A DNA stretch of 64,000 nucleotides from Knoxdaviesia capensis (Eukaryota > Ascomycota > Sordariomycetes > Microascales > Gondwanamycetaceae): the NCBI GenBank assembly GCA_001510575.1, contig LNGK01000002.1:217271-281270 (forward strand). The letters are read 5' to 3'. The notes below the pieces were generated by a model that worked only from the letters and a program-made list of their open reading frames with translations, did not search any database and was not told the DNA's origin. Below are positions 57,377-64,000 of this stretch, in pieces (the stretch's first letter is position 1; every line of letters starts with the position of its first letter). A program made the translations under genes and the position numbers.

Positions 57377-58779
57377 ATGGCGTTAAAGTGCGTGCATCAG
57401 GGCTGCGGGAAGCAATTCACCGAGGCCGATGACGAAACGTGCCTTTACCACCCCGGACCGCCAATCTTCCACGAAGGCCAAAAGGGTACGTGACGCTTTT
57501 CTGACCTGTAGCCTTTTATTCCCTAACCCCACTGCAAGCTTCGTTCGTCCGCAATTCCCTTCCGTCCCGAGTGTTCTAGCGCTTCGAATGCCCTCGGTAG
57601 AGCTCTTGACATCATCGGTGCTTTTCCCACTAAAGGCCACACACAGCTCCTCACATTACCGCTTTTACCCCAGACCTGTGAAACCCTCTGCACCACGAAA
57701 TAGAAAAAAAACAAAACAAAACAAAAAAGGAAGAAACAAGGAAGCAAAGCAAACCTAACCAACGCTCGCCCCCTCTCTTCCACAGGCTGGAAATGCTGCA
57801 AACCCCGCGTGCTCACCTTCGATGAGTTCATGTCGATCACCCCCTGCACGCAGGGCAAACACTCGACCACCGACCTCCCCCCGCAACTCGAGAAAGCCGC
57901 GCCGGTCGACGACGCCGAGCTCTCCGACAAGATCCGCCGCATGAATGCCGCCGCAGCAGCCGCCGCCGCCGCAACACCGACCCGCACACCCCTGTCCTCG
58001 TCGGCCGCCGCCGCCGTCACCACGCGCTTCGGGACCCCGCAACCGGCTCCACCGCCGGAGTCGGACGACGACGACCCCGCGCTCGAGATCCCCGCCGGAA
58101 AGGAGTGTCGTCGTCGCGCGTGCACCGCCACATACACCACCGGCCAGGCCCGCGGCGACAATGAGACGTGTGTGTTCCACCCCGGCGTGCCGATCTTCCA
58201 CGAGGGCAGCAAGGGCTACTCGTGCTGCAAGCGACGGGTGCTGGAGTTCGACCAGTTCATGAAGATCGAGGGGTGTCAGACGAAGCCCCGCCACCTGTTC
58301 ATTGGCTCGGGCGGCAAGAATAAGCCGAGCGGCGGTGCAGAGGAGGTGTTGGAAACCGTCAGGTAAGCCTCGCGTTCAGCCCCTCCATTGGCCCATTTCT
58401 ATACCCATGTCTTTGTTGGTTGGCCGCAGTACTCACCACAATATCCGACAAAAACAGACGCGACTTCTACCAAACCGCCGCCACAGTAATCGCCTCCTTC
58501 TTCCTGAAAAACATTGACAAGTCCAAGTCGACCGTCGAGTTCACCGCCGACGAGCTGGTGCTCGACCTGACCACCTCCGACCCCACGCCCAAGGTGTACA
58601 AGGCCGCTTTGCCCCTGTACGCCACCATCGACCCTGCTAAGTCGACCTCGAAGATCCTCGGCACCAAGCTCGAGGTGACGCTGGCCAAGGCTGACGGGAC
58701 GTCCTGGCCGGTGCTGCGCAGCGACGACCTGCACACCGGCGAGATATTGCAGGTTGGGAAAGCCGGCCTATTGAGATAG
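57377..58779 (+). CDS. CHORD-CS domain co-chaperone
   Basis: Zinc-binding Hsp90 co-chaperone of the CHORD-containing family (human CHORDC1, plant RAR1 relatives). Three exons, 57377-57485, 57786-58362 and 58458-58779, encode 335 residues, matching the roughly 330 of animal CHORDC1. CHORD I spans about residues 5-62 (CVHQGCGKQF, CLYHPGPPIFHEG, KGWKCCKPRVLTFDEFM) and CHORD II about 144-206 (CRRRACTATY, CVFHPGVPIFHEG, KGYSCCKRRVLEFDQFM); all Cys/His zinc ligands look present. A CS/p23-like domain follows (about 230-320, DFYQTAATVIASFFLKNID). Intron 1 (300 bp) splits the KGW codon. For intron 2 I chose the acceptor ending AACAG at 58457, because the earlier CAG at 58429 would shift the frame. An Ala/Pro-rich linker joins the CHORDs. 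The final residues after the CS domain are short. Confidence 0.92.
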
Positions 58780-59049
58780 GATTTCTAGACGGTTTGTAGC
58801 ACCTGCAGTTACCTAGAATAATGGTCAAAAGGCAAAATTCGTCAAAATCATCTGGTTTTTAGCTTTTTAGGGTCTTTCTTGTGAAACTTTCTTGTGAAAC
58901 TTGAAATACATTCGCTTCAACAGTCGCTTGATAGCCAGTGTAAGTTCGGAGAGATTCAATGGAGTTTACGGGAAGTGCAGCGAAGCCAGCGAGGCCTCGG
59001 ATACTACGGCGGAAGCGGCCTCTTTCAGCTCGGAGTCAACTGATGCGGG
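58780..59049. other. Short intergenic stretch
   Basis: 3' flank of the CHORD gene. The phrase TTTCTTGTGAAACT occurs twice in tandem near 58875-58900. Nothing else seen. Confidence 0.4.
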
Positions 59050-59800
59050 TCCGACTGGATTTGTGGACGACGGACCGTCGGATATGGCGGCTTGATCCAG
59101 AGACGGTTGGCGCCTCGAGGAACGCCGCCAACCGCCTCCGGGTCATCTTCCATTGAACTTCTTCTCCGCTTGGCTGGGGTCGCGGTTTCCGAACCACCTC
59201 CACCATACAGCTGCTTCAGCTGTGAACCAAGTCATTCAGACCGTCTCTGGTGTGCTCTCGCCCGCCTAGCCGGTCCTAGCTCGGGCTACACCTCCATCGG
59301 GCCCGCGGCAGACAAACGGCTTGACCAGTCGAAGAGTAGCCCATGCAGATCTAGTCAGCATGAACGCCCCGGAGAGCGCGGAAATCCGGTGGACGGTTGT
59401 GTTGTGGTAATCCGGCCAGTAGTTTGCCGCCGTTTTCTGATAACAAGTGCGTAGCCGATTGAATTTCTTTTATCTCCACCTTTCGGGACGAGCGCAACCA
59501 TGCCATCATCGAAGATGGTATGAAGATCGGGCCGCAAAGGAAGAATACTTGAGTCACCGTCAACATTTTGCACGGTATCGTTATTATACCTCTCCATCTT
59601 GTTTGTCCTCCTCCGCAGGGACCAAATGTGCTCCTCAACTTGGAGTAGAGAAGTTCGTTATCCCACACCGACTAACGCCTCCAGGGGCGTGATCGGGGAT
59701 GGCCCACACTTCAGGAATCCGGTCGTGACGAAACACCAATCTCTGAAGCTGGGCACAACCAAGAAGGACGCATTTTCAGTCAGAATGGAGTCCCAGGAAG
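59050..59800 (-). pseudogene. Decayed fungal HNH-nuclease-domain gene
   Basis: Minus-strand fragments in different frames match the fungal HNH endonuclease family in the right order. First comes RDWCFVTTG, then EVWAIPDHAP in another frame, and then a frame reading SSILPLRPDLHTIFDDGM and VALVPK, the family's most characteristic block. After another frame change, YWPDYHNTTVHRISALSG and SAWATLRLVKPFV follow. A Ser/Lys-rich tail fragment (TATPAKRRRSSMEDD) ends it. At least three frame changes and in-frame stops, with no intron signals to explain them, mark it as a pseudogene. Decay is by small indels, not RIP. The exact ends are uncertain. HNH-domain proteins of this kind are common and fast-evolving in filamentous fungi. 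Confidence 0.6.
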
Positions 59801-60378
59801 AATCATTAGGGGGATAAGAGGGAGGGTCGCTTTGAGAATCTGACGATTATACGCAGGGTAAGTTCGACGTCCAGCGTAACCCTAGCCCGGCCTAACCCGA
59901 CCATCGTCCTTATCACGATAACCTGCCCCTGCAATGAGGGGTCAAGCAGCACTGCAACCCGGTTTAAGAACTTGGCGCATCCCATTGCTGGAACAAAAAG
60001 AAAGGACACCCACTTCAGCTCTATCGCCAGAAGAAAAAGAAAAAGAAAACGAAAAAAGAAACCCCCAAATAGGGCGATCGCCATCTTATGCCGTCACCGC
60101 ATAAACGGCGGCTAAGATCGGAGAAAAGCTGAGTCATCTGCAACTGCCCAAACGTCTAGGCCTCCCAGATCCGCGCCTCGCTTCTGTTTTCTCCTTCCTT
60201 GTTCGCCACCCTTTCCCTCCTCCGCGCGCTTAGCCTTTTTCCCCAACGTCAACCTAAACTTCACTCTGTCTTTGATCCTGTACATACACCACCACACTCG
60301 GCCGAACACCCTGCACAGGCCCGCGCCAGATAACCCCCGAAGACATAGCACAAACTCAAGCACACACACACACACGCG
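59801..60378. promoter_or_regulatory. Upstream region of the 60.4 kb gene
   Basis: CT-rich from about 60170 to the start codon, as at other gene starts in this window. A CA microsatellite (60361-60375) directly precedes the ATG. No other gene seen. Confidence 0.4.
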
Positions 60379-61230
60379 ATGCCGACGATCTCAATAAAAA
60401 CGAGCGGCCTCACCTCCCGCCCGGACCAGTCGCCAACCCGCCCGCCGATCAGCCCGATCACCCCGCCGCCCGGCGCCTCGGCCCCCAGCAGCGCGCCCTC
60501 GACCGCGCCGGCCGCTGCGCCGGCCGCCGTGTTCCCCCCGCCGCCGGCGCAGGTGTTCACGCACACGGCCGCGCCAGACGCCGCGGCCACCGCGGCCCCC
60601 GCGCCGCCCCCGCAGGCCATCGACTTCGCCACCAACCCGGACGCCATTGCGCTGCGCTCGGCTATCGCCGTGCTGCAGATGCAGCGCGCGCGCGCTGCCG
60701 CCGACGTGGTCGCGCTGGGCGCCGCGCGCGACGCCGCCCTCGCGCGCCCCGACGCCTTCGTGGCCGATCTGGCCGCCGGCCGCGTGCGCGGCGGCGGCGA
60801 CATGCTGGCCGGCTCGGCCCTGCCGGTGCCCCCACCCCAGCCGGCCGGAGACTCCAGCTCGGACTCGGAGTCCGACAACGACGACGACGGCGAGTCTGGT
60901 GGCGAGGACGACACCAAAGCTAGCGCGCGCCGCGCCCGCGAGCCGTGGGCCCAGCTGCCGTCGCGCCAGAACATCGTGCGGTGTCCGCCGATCAACTGGG
61001 CCAAGTACGCCGTGGTCGGCGACTCGCTGGACAAGCTGCACGCCGACCAGGTGGCGCGCCCGGCGCCCGGCGCGCCGGCCACGGTCGGCGCCGACGGCAT
61101 GTACGTGTTTGGCGCCGACGCGCACGCGGCCCCGCCGCCGCCGCAGCCGCCGTACCTCGGCGTGGCCGCCCCGTATGTGCCGACGCGCGACCGGCTGGAG
61201 CGCCGCAAGAGCGGCAAGCCGGCCAAATAA
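60379..61230 (+). CDS. Fungal protein of unknown function, NVRCPPINW-type motif
   Basis: Single exon, 283 residues, very GC-rich. The N-terminal 80 residues are Pro/Ala-rich. A helical stretch follows (DAIALRSAIAVLQMQRARAA, then ARPDAFVADLAAGRV), then an acidic Ser/Asp run (SSSDSESDNDDDGESGGEDD). The C-terminal part contains RQNIVRCPPINWAKYAVVGD followed by SLDKLHADQ, a block that looks strongly conserved and that I associate with uncharacterised ascomycete proteins. It ends in a basic RRKSGKPAK tail. The acidic and basic segments would suit a nuclear protein, which is inference. There is no membrane segment or signal peptide. The CA-repeat leader and the composition of the frame support the start. 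Confidence 0.75.
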   Translation: MPTISIKTSGLTSRPDQSPTRPPISPITPPPGASAPSSAPSTAPAAAPAAVFPPPPAQVFTHTAAPDAAATAAPAPPPQAIDFATNPDAIALRSAIAVLQMQRARAAADVVALGAARDAALARPDAFVADLAAGRVRGGGDMLAGSALPVPPPQPAGDSSSDSESDNDDDGESGGEDDTKASARRAREPWAQLPSRQNIVRCPPINWAKYAVVGDSLDKLHADQVARPAPGAPATVGADGMYVFGADAHAAPPPPQPPYLGVAAPYVPTRDRLERRKSGKPAK

Positions 61231-62377
61231 CCCGGCCGGATCCACACCACCACGTGGCCCGGAGATGCTGGACATCTTTTCGGGCTCGGGCCCTTAACTA
61301 CGACTTCACAATGCGCTTGCCTTTCTGTTTCTTTTTTTTTTTTTTCCCTTCTTGGTGGGGGTGCATACGGAGGGAGTCTTGTTTGTATGGGACGGATTTG
61401 GGATTTGGGGGGAGTTCTTGCGTTTTCGAAATCGCCATCGCGGTGTTACCATAGTCTATACTTGAGGTCCATTGTATTGCACGGATCCATGTTCAAATAC
61501 ATCAAAACTATCTACTACACTAACTCCTACACATTTTGAGGCCACCGTGATTTCGGATACATGGAAAGGCGTACGGCTTGTTCCTTGCAAACGAGTGCTT
61601 CCTTACGTAGACACACAGCACGCAGCACGCAGAGCACGATCACGCCGAGACACCCTCAAACAGAAAGAAGCAGCATCTGTCTCATCAGCTAAAACCCGGA
61701 TCAAGCGACGAGCTCAGGGCCCATGTGGAGAGTGTGACACAAAAAAAAGGTACAGAACAGTGAGGGAAACATGAAATGTGTGTGCTAGGTCATGCAGATA
61801 TCTAATGGGAATAGCCACCCGAAACCCCCGTCCACTCCAGACGGGACCAAATCAAAGCAAAACAACAAAGCCAGAGGGGGAAAAGCGAAAAGAGAGAGTG
61901 GCGGAAAGAAAGACACAAAGAAACGAATCCCATATTTAACCACCCCAGTGGTGACCCGAATGATTGATGCTACCAGAATCCCCCGTTTCAAGAAAGAAGA
62001 AAAGCAGGAACCCGTTTGAGATTCCCGCCGACTTGTGGTGAGCGGAATCTCTCCAAAGAAACAGAAAAGAAAAGAAAAACAAAGCTTCTTCTTCAAACGC
62101 CATCCATCCCGAACGCCGATTCGTGATAATCCGGGGAAAAGCAAAAAAAAAAAACACAAAGAGTGGTGGTGAAAATGGGTATGGGAGCGAAGACAAAAAC
62201 AGAAAAGGGGAAGAGAGACAAGAGGAGCAGCAAAACGCCCCTGGACACCCGGTGGGTTACAATCTCGTCGGCTGAAAAAGGGGTTCCGACCATCACAAAT
62301 GAGTATTTTTTACTCGGGGACATTCCTTTGCAGACAGTTAGAAAATGAAACGAAACGAAGCGGGCTAGGAGCGGCCA
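61231..62377. other. Convergent 3' region
   Basis: Lies between the ends of two convergent genes, with a T12 run near 61329. From about 61740 to 62340 the + strand is A-rich, giving T-rich 3' flank on the minus strand. No gene recognised. Confidence 0.5.
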
Positions 62378-63910
62378 TTATACGTACTCCATGCTGTCCT
62401 GGACAGTCCGTCGCAGGCGACGGTTGTACTGCTTGCGGTCAGCCGCCGATCCCCAGTACAGCTTGTGAGCCTCCGGGTTGACCAGGGTGCGCGGATCGTA
62501 CGACGGCTCCTCCTCTTCCAGCACGGCAATGACGGCGTCGACGTGGGACTTGACGTCCTCCCGCTTCACCGGGTTGGGGAAGTAGCAGACGGTTCCGTCG
62601 GCTCCGATGCGCAGGTGGAAGATTGGCGTGAGGCAGCGCACGCGCGGCTGCTCGTCGGGGAAGCGTGGGCTAAAGTGGATTCTCATGCGGAAGAGTCCGC
62701 CGTCGAGATTGGTCATCGGCCGGCCAAAGTAGGTCAGCGTCCACACAAATGGGTTGCCGTCCTCCAGCTGCAGGTCGTGGGGGATGTCGGCGCGGCGGAA
62801 GGCCTCGACCACCTGGTGGAACTGGTTCTTCAGGCTCACAGCCACATAAATGTCCCGGTTCAAGGCGTCCATGCCCTCGGTGGCCCAGGTCCGGGTCTCA
62901 AGATCAAGCGCTTCCTTCACAGCCACGATGCGGCGGTGGAGTTCGGTGTAGTTGAACTTGCCCTCCATAGTGTTGGATGAACCCTCAAAGGGCATGCGGC
63001 TGAACGCCTGGTTGTCTTTGACGAGTTTCTGTCCTTCCTCGATAGAGCTCAGGTACGACGTGTAGTACCACAGGAAGCGGCGCTTGATCAGGTCGCGGAA
63101 GGGCTCGAACGGAACAATAGCATCATCAACCTCGGGCGCGTTGACGTCGTCGTGGCGAGGATAACCGGCGGCGGCTAGCCGGCTAGAGTAGATGCGCTCG
63201 GTAGTCAGGCCGAGGTATTCTTCAAGGCGTTGGATGATCGACACGCGGAGGGTTTCGTGTTGAATCTGCAGTGGACACGGCCAAACGCCGGCGTTAGCCC
63301 GAATATAGCTAACGGGGAGTCAGAGAGCCACTTTACCTTGAGGACATAGTCCTTCTGATTCTTCTTGTCGTTGGGGTTGCGGGCGTCTTCGAAGCCAGGC
63401 TCGTTTTCATACGGGTTCGAAGACATCAAGCTCTGAATCGAGAGCAGGATCGACTCCAGGCCCTGGGCAGAAGACCACTCCTCGCCTCGCTCACCGCGCC
63501 AAGTTCTGCAAAGAAGAATTAGCTTCTGCGCAAGAAGATCACCCCAAAAGTCAACAGAGTTCCTACATACCCAAGAATCGAACTAGATGCAGCAGCAGCA
63601 AAGCCCCAAAGACACAAGGGCATAAAAAGGTTAGCCATGTGATCCCCCTCCAACAAGCAAAGCAAAGCTTGCTCGGGCTTCAAAAGTGCGTGTGTGTAAC
63701 GTACAGGCAAACCTTGCCATTCGCGTAGATGTTCGGATTGAATCGGCATCTTCCGGAGTTCGTAGTCGTCGCCGTGACCTGCGGAGGCTTTCTGGGGTAC
63801 TCTAGGCATAGGAAAAGAGTGGATGTTAGGTCTGCAGCCCAACTCAACGACAAACGCAGGACCGGTTTAGGCTGGATTATGCGCTTACCTCGATTGAAGC
63901 TCACTTGAAA
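62378..63910 (-). CDS. Ubiquitin-conjugating enzyme with two UBC domains (5' end missing)
   Basis: E2-type ubiquitin carrier related to UBE2Z-like fungal proteins. Exons in the window on the minus strand: 63910-63889, 63801-63705, 63571-63582 (12 nt), 63505-63337 and 63265-62378; together 395 codons plus stop, with matching phases throughout. The first UBC domain reads YPRKPPQV, RFNPNIYANGKVCLSILGTW and LLSIQSLMSSNPYENEPGF, with the catalytic Cys in GKVCL. The microexon supplies SIL and most of the following Gly. A linker (EEYLGL, FRDLIKRRFLWYYTSY) leads to a second UBC-like fold (NPFVWTLTYFGRPM, RFPDEQPRVRCLTPIFH, GTVCYFP). That fold keeps a Cys, but its surroundings are divergent, so it may be non-catalytic. 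The gene continues past the right edge; the 22-nt exon at 63889-63910 assumes an acceptor ending AACAG. Confidence 0.88.
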
Positions 63911-64000
63911 CTGTTGTTGGAGACACACACGGGCGGTAGCATTCAGTCAGTAAAGGCTACCACGTCAAGCGACAACAGCGGCACAGTTCTGCTCCATCAA
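63911..64000 (-). other. Probable intron of the E2 gene, window edge
   Basis: Before the 22-nt exon the minus strand shows a TACTGACTGA branch-like sequence and an AACAACAG acceptor, so this edge is probably intronic. The upstream exon was not identified. Confidence 0.4.

Noticed and set aside
58430..58457. Earlier acceptor (CAG ending at 58429) for the last exon of the CHORD gene
   Set aside because: It would leave the CS domain out of frame; the AACAG acceptor at 58457 fits the phase and the family sequence.

Overview
The window looks like nuclear DNA of a filamentous ascomycete (Pezizomycotina, probably a Sordariomycete; the class is inference). The evidence is short spliceosomal introns with GTRNGT-type donors and CTAAC-like branch points, GC-rich coding regions, a dispersed single 5S rRNA gene, and a Ty1/copia retrotransposon destroyed by RIP-type C-to-T mutation. 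Two N gaps and one N inside a poly-G run show that homopolymers broke the assembly.

Layout, left to right. 1-5475: gene-free upstream DNA and long leader of an Msn2/Msn4-type stress regulator (5476-7505, +). 7506-11648: intergenic, with an assembly gap and a higher-order minisatellite flanked by a duplicated tRNA-like segment. 11649-16344: a secreted berberine-bridge-type flavoenzyme, then a diphthamide synthetase (Dph6), both +. 17008-19434: a large low-complexity protein (-). 19435-24402: intergenic DNA with repeated GTAC palindromes. 24408-30094: the RIP-mutated copia element with intact 343-bp LTRs and a 5-bp target duplication. 32581-35101: an Hcs1/SMUBP2-type helicase (-). 36180-36977: a DUF202 membrane protein (-). 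36978-45058: about 8 kb of gene-poor DNA made of several unrelated repeat families. 45059-45613: a small two-exon gene (-), easy to miss because its second exon has no start codon of its own. 46582-47679: a pyridoxal-reductase-like aldo/keto reductase (+). 49903-51315: a serine-rich protein with a C-terminal membrane segment (+). 52552-54159: verprolin/WIP (-), facing a mitochondrial protein (54980-56365, +). 56761-56879: 5S rRNA (-). 57377-58779: a CHORD-CS co-chaperone (+). About 59050-59800: a wrecked HNH-nuclease gene (-). 60379-61230: a fungal protein of unknown role (+). 62378-63910: the 3' part of a double-UBC-domain E2 gene (-) running off the right edge.

The genes are independent housekeeping, stress and cytoskeletal genes with their own promoters; I see no metabolic cluster. 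Intergenic spacers are long and rich in microsatellites and T- or CT-rich tracts. The most unusual points are a 12-nt microexon directly after the E2 catalytic cysteine, RIP that has erased almost every CA/TG dinucleotide yet stops inside both LTRs, a primer-binding site resembling the half-tRNA type, the small two-exon gene, and the assorted tandem and hairpin repeats between 37.8 and 44.7 kb.
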